Notes: generated by a model not told the origin, from the sequence alone. Shown: positions 26,360 through 35,751, counted from the first letter of the stretch. The stretch: 64,000 bases of DNA from Kribbella italica (GCF_014205135.1 NZ_JACHMY010000001.1:2852001-2916000), one strand, 5' to 3'. Numbers and translations are program-made.

Positions 26360-26788
26360 GTGGTGGCGTTTCAGGAGAAGCGGGCCTGGGTGTTCATGAT
26401 CGTGTCGGTGATCGGGTACGTCGTGTACGCCGTGGTGGTGCTGCGCCGGGTCGACGGGGGCTGGGGCGATACGCCGTACATCGCGGTGATGCTCTGGACG
26501 ATCGGGGCGGCGATCGTCGCGGCGATCGCCCTGGAGATGGTGGTCGCGGCGACGGCGGGGAAGGACGACGGGCCGCAGATGGATCAGCGGGACCGGGAGA
26601 TCGCGCGGTTCGGGGAGCAGGTGGGGCAGTCGTTCGTGGTGATCGGTGGGGTCACCGCGATGGGGCTGGCGATGCTCGAGGTGCCGCACTTCTGGATCGC
26701 GAACGCGGTGTACCTGGCGTTCTTCCTGTCGGCGGTGCTCGGGTCGGTCGCGCGGATCGCGGCCTACCGGCGGGGGCTGCCGTGGTGA
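26360..26788 (+). CDS. Small four-helix membrane protein
   Basis: Integral membrane protein of 142 aa with four hydrophobic helices (about residues 10-28, 41-65, 90-106 and 112-134) and a charged cytoplasmic loop (GKDDGPQMDQRDREIARFGE). It resembles the small DUF2178-like proteins often found with short XRE regulators. Starts are GTG at 26360 or 26363 after CAGGGGG. The stop overlaps the GTG of the XRE gene (GTGA). Function unknown; the coupling suggests that the regulator and membrane protein act as a unit, possibly in response to membrane stress. Confidence 0.75.
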   Translation: MVAFQEKRAWVFMIVSVIGYVVYAVVVLRRVDGGWGDTPYIAVMLWTIGAAIVAAIALEMVVAATAGKDDGPQMDQRDREIARFGEQVGQSFVVIGGVTAMGLAMLEVPHFWIANAVYLAFFLSAVLGSVARIAAYRRGLPW

Positions 26789-27003
26789 AGCCGACGCGGG
26801 TGACGAACGCGATCCGCGCGTTGCGGTTCGGGCAGGACGAGATGACGCAGGCCGAGCTGGCGCGGCGGATCGGGGTGACGCGGCAGACGGTGATCGCGAT
26901 CGAGCAGGGCAAGTACTCGCCGTCGCTGGAGCTGGCGTTCCAGATCGCGGGCGTGTTCGGCGTACGGCTCGAAGAGGTTTTCCAGTATCCAGGGGAGGAG
27001 TGA
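26785..27003 (+). CDS. Short XRE-family transcriptional regulator
   Basis: Protein of 72 aa, almost only an HTH: MTQAELARRIGVTRQTVIAI followed by EQGKYSPSLELAFQIAGVFG. This is the YgzD/Xre type that pairs with small membrane proteins. GTG start inside the preceding stop (GTGA). It is the likely ligand of the paired operators at 26288-26349, making the operon autoregulated. Only 2 bp separate it from the next gene's ATG, so the oxidoreductase is probably in the same transcript. Confidence 0.85.
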   Translation: MKPTRVTNAIRALRFGQDEMTQAELARRIGVTRQTVIAIEQGKYSPSLELAFQIAGVFGVRLEEVFQYPGEE

Positions 27004-27005
27004 TC

Positions 27006-27959
27006 ATGAGGGCAGTGGTTCAGGACCGGTACGGACCACCGGAGGTACTCCGGGTCGAGGAGATCGACCAGCCGGTTGCTGGGGGCAACCAAGTGCTGGT
27101 GAAGGTGGTGGCGGCGGGCGTCGATCAGGGAACGTGGCACCTGATGGCCGGCGAGCCGCGGATGGTCCGGCTCGCGATCGGGCTGCGCCGGCCGAGGATG
27201 CGGGTCAGTGGGCGGGACGTCGCCGGGGTGGTCGAGGCGGTCGGTCCGGGGGTGACGTCGCTGGCCGTCGGCGACGAAGTGTACGGGACGTGCGAGAGCG
27301 GTTCCTTCGCCGAGTATGCCGTGGGTCGGACCGGCCAGCTCACCCGCAAGCCGGCCAACCTGACCTTCGAGCAGGCAGCCGCCGTACCGATCTCTGCTGG
27401 TACGGCGTTGCAGGGCCTGCGCGGGATCAAGCCGGGAGAGCGCGTTCTCGTGCTCGGCGCGGCCGGGGGCGTCGGCTCGTACGGCGTCCAGCTGGCGAAG
27501 GCGGCCGGCGCTCACGTCACGGGCGTCTCCAGTACGGCGAAGCTCGACCTGGTCCGGGAGCTGGGCGCCGACGAGGCCCTCGACTACACCCGCGACGAGC
27601 TGCCGGCGGCGGCGTACGACTTCATCCTGGACACGGGCGGGAACCGCTCTCTGAAGATCTTGCGGCGTGCCCTGAAACCCAAGGGCCGCGTGGTGATCAT
27701 CGGCAGCGAGACCAAAGGCCCGCTCGGCGGCATGAGCCGCATCCTGTGGGCGGCGCTGCTCTCACTCGTCGTCAGCCAGCAACTCCGCGGCCTGATCAGC
27801 ACCGAACGCGCCGAGGACTACGCCGAGCTCCGCGCCCTGATCGAGTCCGGCAAGGTCACCCCCGCGATCGACCGCACCTACCCACTCGACGAGGCCGCCG
27901 CCGCCATCCACCACCTCCGCGACGGACATCCGCGCGGCAAGCTCGTGATCACCATCTGA
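27006..27959 (+). CDS. Zinc-independent MDR-family NAD(P)H oxidoreductase (quinone reductase type)
   Basis: Medium-chain dehydrogenase/reductase of 317 aa. It has the GroES-like N-domain and a Rossmann fold with VLGAAGGVGSYGVQLAKAAG (about 140-159). The catalytic zinc ligands of alcohol dehydrogenases are missing, placing it with quinone oxidoreductases or enoyl reductases such as RTN4IP1. It reduces quinones or alpha,beta-unsaturated carbonyls with NADPH. It starts 2 bp after the XRE gene and is likely co-expressed with it. Confidence 0.88.
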   Translation: MRAVVQDRYGPPEVLRVEEIDQPVAGGNQVLVKVVAAGVDQGTWHLMAGEPRMVRLAIGLRRPRMRVSGRDVAGVVEAVGPGVTSLAVGDEVYGTCESGSFAEYAVGRTGQLTRKPANLTFEQAAAVPISAGTALQGLRGIKPGERVLVLGAAGGVGSYGVQLAKAAGAHVTGVSSTAKLDLVRELGADEALDYTRDELPAAAYDFILDTGGNRSLKILRRALKPKGRVVIIGSETKGPLGGMSRILWAALLSLVVSQQLRGLISTERAEDYAELRALIESGKVTPAIDRTYPLDEAAAAIHHLRDGHPRGKLVITI

Positions 27960-28171
27960 CCGCGAGCCTCACCCGCGCGCTCTCACCAGGTGTGCACGAC
28001 GGCACCCAGTCGCTCAGCACGTTGTCCATGCCGCCATCTCCCCGGGATGATCCCTGAGCGATCCCCGAGTTCGCCGGAAAGCCGTTGTGGTCGTGCGGTG
28101 CGCAGGAGCAGACTCGGCGCAGGGACGGGGAACAAGCTCGGCTGGGGGCCGCTGATCAGCCGGGAGGGGCA

Positions 28172-28930
28172 ATGATCGGCACGGAAGAACCAACGAACCG
28201 AACCACCGACGTCGTACAGGCCGAAGATCTGGTCCGCGTGTACGGCGAGGGCGACACCGCGGTCCGCGCGCTGCACGGGGTGAGTGTGCGGATCGAGCCG
28301 GGGCAGTTGACGGCGGTGATGGGACCGTCCGGCTCGGGCAAGTCGACGCTGATGCACATCCTGGCGGGGCTGGACAAGCCGACGACCGGCTCGGTCCGGA
28401 TCGCCGGTACCGAGATCACCACCCTCGGTGACGACGACCTGACCAAGCTGCGGCGCGAGCACATCGGCTTCATCTTCCAGTTCTTCAACCTGCTGCCGAT
28501 GCTGACCGCGCGCGAGAACATTCTGCTCCCGTTGACGATCGCGGGGCGGCGGGCGGATCCCGAGTACTTCGACGCGCTCGTCGCGCGGGTCGGCCTCGCC
28601 GACCGGCTGACGCACCGGCCGGCCGAGCTGTCCGGTGGCCAGCAGCAACGAGTCGCGATCGCCCGCGCGCTGGTGTCGCAGCCGACCGTCGTCTTCGCCG
28701 ACGAACCGACCGGCAACCTCGACTCCCGCACCAGCAAGGAGATCCTCGAACTGCTGCGGCAATCGGTCGAGGAGTACGGGCAGACCACCGTGATGGTCAC
28801 CCACGACGCCCGCGCGGCCGCGATGGCCGACCGGATCCTCTTCCTCGCCGACGGCGGGATCGTCAAGGAGACCGGGCGGATCAGCCAGCACGACATCCTG
28901 CAGGTGATCGACACGCTGGACCTGCAGTGA
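28172..28930 (+). CDS. MacB-type ABC transporter ATP-binding protein
   Basis: ATPase subunit of 252 aa of the LolD/MacB class. Walker A GPSGSGKST, Q-loop QFFNLLPMLT, signature LSGGQQQRVAIARAL, Walker B VVFADEPTGNLDS and the H-loop VTHDARAA are all intact. ATG at 28172 after GGGAGGGG. The permease gene overlaps its stop by 4 bp. Together they probably form a mechanotransmission or lipid/peptide-handling transporter in the membrane. The 212 bp upstream contain no other gene that I can see. Confidence 0.93.
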   Translation: MIGTEEPTNRTTDVVQAEDLVRVYGEGDTAVRALHGVSVRIEPGQLTAVMGPSGSGKSTLMHILAGLDKPTTGSVRIAGTEITTLGDDDLTKLRREHIGFIFQFFNLLPMLTARENILLPLTIAGRRADPEYFDALVARVGLADRLTHRPAELSGGQQQRVAIARALVSQPTVVFADEPTGNLDSRTSKEILELLRQSVEEYGQTTVMVTHDARAAAMADRILFLADGGIVKETGRISQHDILQVIDTLDLQ

Positions 28931-31584
28931 TCCGGTTCGCGCTGGCCGGGATGCTCAGCCGCAAGCTCCGGACCGCGCTCACCGCGATCGGCGTCGTCCT
29001 CGGCGTCTCGCTGATCTCCGGCACGTACGTGCTGACCGACTCGATCACCGGCGCCTTCGACTCGATCTTCTCCGAGAACTACAAGAACACCGACGCGACC
29101 GTCACCGGCAAGACCGCGTTCGACACCACGACGGACTCCGCCGGCGGCGTCGCGCCGCCGTTCGCCGCGAGCGCTCTGCCGGAGATCGAGAAGCTGCCCG
29201 AGGTCGACGCGGCCGACGGCAGCGTGTTCGGCGAGGTCCAGCTGATCGGCCGCGACGGCAAGGCGATCGTCTTCGGCGGCGCGCCCAACCTCGGCTTCAG
29301 CGTCAACCCGGAGCTGCCGCAGTTCAACGCGCTCACCCTGGTCGGCGGCAGCTGGCCGGGGCCCGGCGAGGTCGTGATCGACACCCAGAGCGCCGAGAAG
29401 AAGGGCTTCGCGGCCGGCGACGAGATCGCCGTCCAGGCCCGCGGCCCGGCCGAGCGGATGCGGGTCTCCGGGCTGGTCGAGTTCGGCGAGGTGTCGTCGA
29501 TCGGCGGCGCGACGCTGGCCGGCTTCGACCTCGGGACGGCGCAGAAGCTGTTCGGCAAGACCGATCAGTACGACCAGATCCTGATCTCCGCCAAGGACGG
29601 GGTGCCGCAGCACCAACTGGTCGATGCCGTCGGCAAGGTTCTGCCCGCCGGCACCCAAGTCCGTACGGCGGAGGAGCAGGCCGCCGCGGACGCCGAGGAC
29701 ACCAGCGGGTTCCTCGACTTCTTCCGGACCTTCCTGCTCGTCTTCGGCGGAATCGCGTTGTTCGTCGGTTCGTTCGTGATCGCGAACTCGCTGTCGATCA
29801 CGATCGCTCAGCGCACCCGCGAGTTCGCGACGCTGCGGACACTGGGCGCCTCGCGCCGGCAGATCCTCGGTTCGGTGGTGCTCGAAGCGCTGATCACCGG
29901 CGTGCTCGCGTCGATCGCCGGGCTGCTGTTCGGGCTCGCGATCGCGACCGGGCTGTTCAACCTGTTCGACGCGGTCGGGTTCACGCTGCCGAACAACGGG
30001 CTCGTGTTCCAGACGCGCACGATCGTGGTCGGGCTGCTGGTCGGCATTCTCGTCACCGTCGTCGCGAGCCTGCGGCCCGCGTGGCGCGCGACGCGGGTGC
30101 CGCCGATCGCCGCCGTACGGGAAGGTGCGACGCCGATACCGGGACGCTTCAACCGGTACCGGCCGATCGGTGCCGCGTTGCTCGCGATCGCCGGGGTCGC
30201 CCTGGTGGTGGTCGGGTTGTTCGTCGACGGGCTGCCGACGGCGGCGTTGCTGGCGATGCTCGGCGGCGGTGTGCTGCTGCTGTTCGTCGGGGTCGCGTTG
30301 TTCTCGTCCCGGCTGGTCAAGCCGCTCGCCGCGGCGTCGGATCCGGTCGCGCGGTGGTCCGTGGTGACGTTGACGGTGCTGGTGTGGCCGGTGCTGGTGC
30401 TGGGGTGGGTGGTCAAGCGCGTGTTCCGGCGTACGGCGGAGTTCCCGCGGGTGCTGCCGGACGGACCGGCGACCGCGATCGGCGGGCAGAACAGCCGGCG
30501 CGATCCGGCGCGGACCGCCTCGACCGCGGCGGCGCTGATGATCGGGCTCGCGCTCGTGACGCTGGTCGCGACGCTTGGGGCCGGGATCATCAAACCGTTC
30601 GAGGATGCGGTCGACGGCATCTTCAGCGCCGACTACGCGATCACGGCGCAGAACAACTTCAGCCCGCTGCCGCCTGACGTCGCCGCGGCGGTCGCCGCGA
30701 CTCCGGGCGTCTCCGCGGTGACCAGCGTGCGCGGTGGGCAGGCGTCGGCGTACGGCGAGAGGATCACGATCACCGGCGTCGACGCGGCCGCGCCGGAGTT
30801 GCTGGCCTTCGACTGGCGGTCGGGTTCGCAGCAGTCGCTCGCCGAGCTCGGGGCCGGCGGCGCGATCGTCGACGCGGACTACGCCGACCAGCACGCGCTC
30901 TCCGTGGGATCGCAGCTCGCGCTGACCACGGTGACCGGCAAGGCGCTGCCGCTGAAGGTGCTCGGGGTGTTCCGGCCGCCGGCCGGCGGGTCGCCGTTCG
31001 GGAACGTGACCATCTCGACGCCGACGTTCGACGCGAACAACCCGCAGCCGTTGACCGTCTACACGTTCGTCAATCTGTCCGGTGGTGTCACGGCCGCGAA
31101 CACGGCCGCGCTCGAAGGTGCTCTGAGCACGTTCCCGAACGCGAAGGCGCTCGACCGCGACGCGTTCAAGAAGTCGCAGACCGACGGCATCAAGAGCATT
31201 CTCAACGTGCTCTACGTGCTGCTGGCGCTGTCGGTGCTGGTCAGCCTGTTCGGCATCGTCAACACGCTGGTGCTGACCGTGTTCGAGCGCACCCGCGAGC
31301 TCGGGATGCTGCGTGCGGTCGGGCTGACGCGCGGGCAGGTGAAGAAGATGATCCGGCACGAGAGCGTGATCACCGCCCTGATCGGCGCCGCGATCGGCAT
31401 CGTGCTCGGCCTCGGCCTCGCGCTGCTGCTCGCCGCGCGGCTGGAGGAGGTCGCGTTCGCCGTACCGGTCGCTCAGGTGGTGGTCTTCGGCGTCCTGTCC
31501 ATCGTCGTCGGCATCCTCGCCGCCATCTGGCCGGCCCGCCGAGCCGCCCGCCTCAACCCCTTGGAGGCTTTGCAGTACGAGTAG
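28927..31584 (+). CDS. FtsX/MacB-like ABC transporter permease, large two-module form
   Basis: Permease of 885 aa. An N-terminal helix (about 17-38) is followed by an extracellular MacB core-like domain (about 40-260), a group of helices (about 270-390), further helices (about 415-500), a second extracellular domain (about 530-750) and three C-terminal helices with the FtsX signature (SVLVSLFGIVNTLVLTVFER, TRELGMLRAVGLTRGQVKKM). FtsX-type motifs also occur near residue 290 (TREFATLRTLGASRRQILGS), so the protein holds two permease modules and probably acts as one chain with two ATPases. Substrate unknown; this family exports lipids, peptides or antibiotics or transmits signals. Confidence 0.9.
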   Translation: MIRFALAGMLSRKLRTALTAIGVVLGVSLISGTYVLTDSITGAFDSIFSENYKNTDATVTGKTAFDTTTDSAGGVAPPFAASALPEIEKLPEVDAADGSVFGEVQLIGRDGKAIVFGGAPNLGFSVNPELPQFNALTLVGGSWPGPGEVVIDTQSAEKKGFAAGDEIAVQARGPAERMRVSGLVEFGEVSSIGGATLAGFDLGTAQKLFGKTDQYDQILISAKDGVPQHQLVDAVGKVLPAGTQVRTAEEQAAADAEDTSGFLDFFRTFLLVFGGIALFVGSFVIANSLSITIAQRTREFATLRTLGASRRQILGSVVLEALITGVLASIAGLLFGLAIATGLFNLFDAVGFTLPNNGLVFQTRTIVVGLLVGILVTVVASLRPAWRATRVPPIAAVREGATPIPGRFNRYRPIGAALLAIAGVALVVVGLFVDGLPTAALLAMLGGGVLLLFVGVALFSSRLVKPLAAASDPVARWSVVTLTVLVWPVLVLGWVVKRVFRRTAEFPRVLPDGPATAIGGQNSRRDPARTASTAAALMIGLALVTLVATLGAGIIKPFEDAVDGIFSADYAITAQNNFSPLPPDVAAAVAATPGVSAVTSVRGGQASAYGERITITGVDAAAPELLAFDWRSGSQQSLAELGAGGAIVDADYADQHALSVGSQLALTTVTGKALPLKVLGVFRPPAGGSPFGNVTISTPTFDANNPQPLTVYTFVNLSGGVTAANTAALEGALSTFPNAKALDRDAFKKSQTDGIKSILNVLYVLLALSVLVSLFGIVNTLVLTVFERTRELGMLRAVGLTRGQVKKMIRHESVITALIGAAIGIVLGLGLALLLAARLEEVAFAVPVAQVVVFGVLSIVVGILAAIWPARRAARLNPLEALQYE

Positions 31585-31601
31585 TACGCAAGAATGTCCG
31601 G

Positions 31602-32069
31602 ATGCGAAAGGTCAGCTCGAGAATGCGCTCTCTCGCCGTTCTCGAGCTGATCAACATCGCACTGATCGGCTGGTTCGTGTTCTCCGCCCTCGACGCACCC
31701 CGCACGGCCGCCAACCTCGCCGGGTACTGCGCCACGGCGATCCTGCTCGCCGTCGGAGCGTCGTACTGGCTGGTGAAGCTGGGTCAGGTGCGCGCCGGTC
31801 TCCCCCGCCTCCCCCATGCCATGACCTTCCGCCGGCTGCGGTTGGTCTGCGCCCTCGTCGTCCTGGCCGCCGCGATCCTCGTCGCCTCAGCGCTGGCCAA
31901 CCCACCCTCCGAGTACGTCGCCGGCCTGGTCCTCCTGCTCCTGGCGGCCGCCGAGTACGTCAACTACTTCCACTGGCAACTCATGTACGACAACCGCACC
32001 GACCTCACCCGCCTGTCCCGCACCGGCCGCCTGGCGCGGGCCCACCTCTGGCGGGACCTTTGGCGCTAG
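31602..32069 (+). CDS. Four-helix membrane protein of unknown function
   Basis: Protein of 155 aa with four hydrophobic segments (about 10-28, 36-58, 77-95 and 98-118) and a basic C-terminal tail. A typical small actinobacterial integral membrane protein without recognised family motifs. It starts 17 bp after the permease and could be co-transcribed. Its 3' end overlaps the convergent GGCT-like gene by 65 bp. Confidence 0.6.
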   Translation: MRKVSSRMRSLAVLELINIALIGWFVFSALDAPRTAANLAGYCATAILLAVGASYWLVKLGQVRAGLPRLPHAMTFRRLRLVCALVVLAAAILVASALANPPSEYVAGLVLLLLAAAEYVNYFHWQLMYDNRTDLTRLSRTGRLARAHLWRDLWR

Positions 32070-32682
32070 CGATCTCGGCCAACTCACCCGGGTCCCAGGC
32101 CCCCGCAACACCACGAGCCTCGCTCAGACACTCGGCGACCCGCGAGGCATCCCAGCCGTGCGCCTCCCGCAGACCGGCCGCGATCCACCACAGGTAGGCA
32201 GCACTCGGCGTGGACGGCTCGAGGTCACCCGCGTTCACGTCCGTCACCGTGAACATCGGTACGCCGTCCCGCTCGCCCAGGCGCGCGATCGTCTCGTACC
32301 GGCCCGGGCCCAGCACCCGCACCTCGTCGACGTCGTCGAGCGCCTCGGTCAGATCCTGTGCGAACGCGCTCCCCGGCTCGCGGTACATCTCCTGGGCGGC
32401 GACGTCGCCCAACTGCTCCGCGGTCAGCAAGTACGCGCGCCCGGCGACCAGGCCCGGCGCCGTCAGGTCGTAGAACGCGCGGCCGCCACCCCATGCCGCT
32501 GACTCACCGGAGAAGACCAGACCTCCGGGCACCTCGACAGCGGCGACCCTGTGGGGATCCCGAGGATCTCGGCAGCCCGGGTACACCCGGCGTCCGCCGG
32601 CCGGCTGGCCGCCCGCGAGGTAACACCGAAACCGGTCACTCGCCAGGTTCGACCCGTAGGCGACGTACCAGACCAGGTTCAC
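32005..32682 (-). CDS. Gamma-glutamylcyclotransferase (GGCT)-like fold protein
   Basis: Protein of 225 aa beginning at a GTG (VNLVWYVAYGSNLASDRF). The YVAYGSNL motif near the N-terminus is the substrate-binding signature of the GGCT/AIG2 superfamily, and the acidic residues in TAEQLGDVAAQEMYREP fit the fold. GGCT enzymes form 5-oxoproline from gamma-glutamyl amines; the true substrate is unknown. The GTG overlaps the stop of the amidohydrolase gene (GTGA), so the pair is co-translated. The last 25 residues (Gly/Pro/Arg-rich) overlap the convergent gene and may be non-essential. Confidence 0.7.
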   Translation of the reverse strand: MNLVWYVAYGSNLASDRFRCYLAGGQPAGGRRVYPGCRDPRDPHRVAAVEVPGGLVFSGESAAWGGGRAFYDLTAPGLVAGRAYLLTAEQLGDVAAQEMYREPGSAFAQDLTEALDDVDEVRVLGPGRYETIARLGERDGVPMFTVTDVNAGDLEPSTPSAAYLWWIAAGLREAHGWDASRVAECLSEARGVAGAWDPGELAEIASAKGPARGGPAPGGRCGTGG

Positions 32683-33509
32683 AGGCCGAAGACCCGGCGG
32701 GCGTTGGCGCTCAGGAAGAGGTTGGTGGTCTCGGGGTCGAGGTCGAGGGTGGTCAGGTCCGAGAGCGCTTTCTCGGCGGTGATCATCGGGTAGTTGGTGC
32801 CGAAGAGGACCTTGTGACGGCCGTTGGTTCGGAGATACGTGACCAGCTCCGGCGGGTAGCGCCGGACGGTGTACGCCGAGGTGTCGATGTGGACGTTCGG
32901 GTACTTCGTCGCCAGCGCGATCATCTCGGCGGTCCACGGGTACCCGATGTGCCCGGCGACGATCGTCAGCTCGGGGAACTCCAGCGCGACGTCGTCGAGG
33001 TACGGGATCGGACGCCCGGTCTCCGACGTCCGGAGCGGGCCGGTGTGGCCGACCTGGGTGCAGAACGGGATCCCCAGCTCCACGCACTCGGCGTACAACG
33101 GGTAGTAGCGACGGTCGTTCGGCGGCAGGCCCCACACCCACGGGACCACGCGGAGGGCGCGGAGACCGCGCTCTCCGACCGCCCGCCGGAGCTCGCGGAC
33201 CGCGTTCATCGGCTCGCGCAGGTCGACCGACGCGACGCCGACCAGGCGGTCGGGGTACTGCGCGACGAAGTCCGCGACCTCGTCGTTCGACACGAGCGGG
33301 CCCTCGGGGGCGTACCACGCACTGATCAGCCCGGTCGACACACCGCCGGCGTCCATCGCGGCGATCGTGCGCTCCAGCGGCAGCGCGGTCGACACCTCCT
33401 CGGTGCCGACCCACCGCCGCAGCGAGGTGAGCCAGTCCTGGGCCAGCATCCGCTCGGTCGGGTGCTGCATCCATGCGTCGACGATGTCCACGGACCTCAC
33501 CGTACCCAT
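32679..33509 (-). CDS. Amidohydrolase-family (ACMSD-like) metal-dependent hydrolase
   Basis: TIM-barrel amidohydrolase of 276 aa of the Amidohydro_2/ACMSD group: DAWMQHPTERML at the N-terminus, GIPFCTQVGHTGPL, ELTIVAGHIGYPWTAEMIAL and KVLFGTNYPMIT. The first His-x-His of classical members is replaced by DAWMQH, so metal binding may differ. Members hydrolyse or decarboxylate small carboxylates. The ORF begins at 33509, but a GTG at 33491 with GGTGAGG upstream is an alternative start. It forms a two-gene unit with the GGCT-like gene. Confidence 0.82.
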   Translation of the reverse strand: MGTVRSVDIVDAWMQHPTERMLAQDWLTSLRRWVGTEEVSTALPLERTIAAMDAGGVSTGLISAWYAPEGPLVSNDEVADFVAQYPDRLVGVASVDLREPMNAVRELRRAVGERGLRALRVVPWVWGLPPNDRRYYPLYAECVELGIPFCTQVGHTGPLRTSETGRPIPYLDDVALEFPELTIVAGHIGYPWTAEMIALATKYPNVHIDTSAYTVRRYPPELVTYLRTNGRHKVLFGTNYPMITAEKALSDLTTLDLDPETTNLFLSANARRVFGL

Positions 33510-33553
33510 CGGCGGGCCGACCGGCCGGGATGCAATTCACTGCACGTTTAATC

Positions 33554-33582
33554 TTGTTAACGGACAGTTTCGCGCGTAGCGT
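33554..33582 (+). promoter_or_regulatory. Candidate promoter upstream of phospholipase gene
   Basis: TTGTTA (33554-33559), 17 bp and TAGCGT (33577-33582). It lies in the AT-richest stretch of this intergenic region. It would give a leader of about 100 nt. Confidence 0.4.
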
Positions 33583-33596
33583 CCTGCGCGGCGCCC

Positions 33597-33629
33597 GTTC
33601 ACGTGCCGTCCTCGAACTGTTCGCGAACG
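33597..33629 (+). promoter_or_regulatory. Possible PhoP box (three 11-bp direct repeats)
   Basis: GTTCACGTGCC, GTCCTCGAACT and GTTCGCGAACG follow one another exactly 11 bp apart. PHO boxes in Streptomyces are direct repeats of 11-bp units with a GTTCACC-like core. The gene downstream encodes a phospholipase C, a known class of phosphate-starvation target. The last unit also contains the palindrome GTTCGCGAAC. Confidence 0.4.
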
Positions 33630-33692
33630 GGTGTCTGCGACGCAGTGCTGATGGTGAAAACTCCGATCCGACCGCCCACAAGGAGATGCAGC

Positions 33693-35747
33693 ATGGCAGA
33701 AGTCAACCGTCGCAGGTTCCTGCAACTGGCCGGTGGTTCCGCCGCCCTGGCCGCGATGTCGAGCAGTATCGAGACCGCCGCCGCGATCCCGGCGCACCGC
33801 CGGCACGGCACCATCGAGGACGTCGAGCACATCGTCGTCCTGATGCAGGAGAACCGGTCGTTCGACCACTACTTCGGCTCGCTGCAGGGTGTCCGCGGCT
33901 TCGGCGACCCCCGCCCGGTCAACCTGCCGAACGGCAAGTCGGTCTGGCACCAGTCCGACGGTGCCCGCGAGGTCCTGCCGTTCCGGCCGCAGATCAACGA
34001 TCTCGGCCTGCAGTTCATCCAGGACCTCGCGCACAGCTGGGGCGACGGGCACCAGGCGGTGAACAACGGCAAGTACGACCAGTGGATCCAGGCCAAGACC
34101 GCGACCACGATGGCGTACCTGACCCGCGAGGACATCCCGTTCCACTACGCACTGGCCGACAAGTTCACCATCTGCGACGCCTACCACTGCTCGTTCATCG
34201 GCTCGACCGACCCGAACCGGTACTACCTGTGGTCCGGGTACACCGGCAACGACGGCACCGGCGGTGGCCCGGTGCTCGGCAACGACGAGCTCGGCTACGA
34301 CTGGACGACGTACCCCGAACGCCTGGAGCGCGCGGGGGTCTCGTGGAAGATCTACCAGGACATCGGCGACGGTCTCGACGCGGACGGCAGCTGGGGCTGG
34401 ATCGACGACGCCTACCGCGGCAACTACGGCGACAACTCGTTGCTCTACTTCAACAAGTACCGCAACGCCCAGCCCGGGAACCCCTTGTACGACAAGGCGC
34501 GGACCGGGACGAACGTTGCCGAGGGCGACGGCCTGTTCGACCGGCTGCGTGCCGACGTGAAGGCGAACAAGCTGCCGAAGGTCTCCTGGATCGCGGCGCC
34601 CGAGGCGTTCACCGAGCACCCGAACTGGCCGGCCAACTACGGCGCCTGGTACATCTCGCAGGTCCTCGACGCGCTCACCTCGAACCCCGAGGTGTGGAGC
34701 AAGACCGCGTTCTTCATCACGTACGACGAGAACGACGGCTTCTTCGACCACGTCGTCCCGCCGTTCCCGCCGGCCTCGGCGAACCAGGGCCTGTCGACCG
34801 TTGCCGTCGGCCCCGACCTGTTCCCGGGCAGCAGCAAGTACGCCGCCGGCCCGTACGGGCTCGGGCAGCGCGTTCCGATGCTGGTCGTGTCGCCGTGGAG
34901 CACCGGAGGGTTCGTCAACTCCGAGGTCTCCGACCACACGTCGGTGATCCGGTTCATCGAACGCCGGTTCGGCGTCAAGGAGCCGAACATCTCGCCCTGG
35001 CGGCGCGCCATCTGTGGCGACCTCACGTCGGCGTTCGACTTCGGCACCGAGCACAGCCGGCCGGCCCGGCTGCCCGACACCTCGTCGTACCAGCCGCCGG
35101 ACGGCGACCGGCACCCGGACTACAAGCCGACGCCGCCCGCGGTCGGCAAGCTGCCGGTGCAGGAGCGGGGCAGCCGGAAGACCAGGCCGTTGCCGTACGC
35201 ACCGATCGTCGACGGCACCGTGACGCCGAGCACCGGCAAGTACACGCTCTCCTTCGAGTCCGGGCCGGAGGCGGCCGCGCAGTTCCACGTCGCCGGACCG
35301 AACCGGACCGACGGGCCGTGGACCTACACCACCGGCGCCGGCAAGACGCTCGCGGACAGCTGGAACACGACGTACTCGCACGGCGTCTACGAACTGGACG
35401 TCTACGGGCCGAACGGTTTCCTGCGCGGCTTCCGTGGCAAGCCGGTCCCCGGCCCGGAGGTGAAGGCGCGGCACAACGCGCGGACCGGTGACCTCGACCT
35501 GACGATCACCAACTCGTCGGCCGTCGACCACCACCTCACCGTCACCAACGCGTACGGCGGACGGCCGAAGCAACTCAAGGTCCGCGCCGGGACGTCGGCG
35601 AAGTACACCGTCGACCTGCACCACAGCCACAGCTGGTACGACGTGGAGCTGACCAGCACCGCCGACGACGTCTGGCACCGCCGCCTCGCGGGTCACGTGG
35701 AAACCGGCAGGCCGAGCCTGTCCGACCCCGGCATCCACACCCGCTGA
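33693..35747 (+). CDS. Tat-exported phosphocholine-type phospholipase C
   Basis: Secreted phosphoesterase of 684 aa. Twin-arginine signal: NRRRFLQLAGGSAALAAMSS. The phosphoesterase domain contains EHIVVLMQENRSFDHYFG near the start (metal/nucleophile region), CDAYHCSFIGSTDPNR and FITYDENDGFFDHVVPP. Two C-terminal beta domains (about 500-590 and 600-680) are the usual repeats of bacterial non-haemolytic and haemolytic phospholipases C. It releases phosphocholine or phosphate groups from phospholipids outside the cell. ATG at 33693 after AAGGAG. Upstream 11-bp repeats suggest phosphate control; a bidirectional terminator follows. Confidence 0.95.
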   Translation: MAEVNRRRFLQLAGGSAALAAMSSSIETAAAIPAHRRHGTIEDVEHIVVLMQENRSFDHYFGSLQGVRGFGDPRPVNLPNGKSVWHQSDGAREVLPFRPQINDLGLQFIQDLAHSWGDGHQAVNNGKYDQWIQAKTATTMAYLTREDIPFHYALADKFTICDAYHCSFIGSTDPNRYYLWSGYTGNDGTGGGPVLGNDELGYDWTTYPERLERAGVSWKIYQDIGDGLDADGSWGWIDDAYRGNYGDNSLLYFNKYRNAQPGNPLYDKARTGTNVAEGDGLFDRLRADVKANKLPKVSWIAAPEAFTEHPNWPANYGAWYISQVLDALTSNPEVWSKTAFFITYDENDGFFDHVVPPFPPASANQGLSTVAVGPDLFPGSSKYAAGPYGLGQRVPMLVVSPWSTGGFVNSEVSDHTSVIRFIERRFGVKEPNISPWRRAICGDLTSAFDFGTEHSRPARLPDTSSYQPPDGDRHPDYKPTPPAVGKLPVQERGSRKTRPLPYAPIVDGTVTPSTGKYTLSFESGPEAAAQFHVAGPNRTDGPWTYTTGAGKTLADSWNTTYSHGVYELDVYGPNGFLRGFRGKPVPGPEVKARHNARTGDLDLTITNSSAVDHHLTVTNAYGGRPKQLKVRAGTSAKYTVDLHHSHSWYDVELTSTADDVWHRRLAGHVETGRPSLSDPGIHTR

Positions 35748-35751
35748 CCCC

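Noticed and set aside
33554..33582. Divergent promoter for the amidohydrolase inside the same AT-rich island
   Set aside because: AT-rich words are present on the minus strand, but no pair of boxes with acceptable spacing could be supported.
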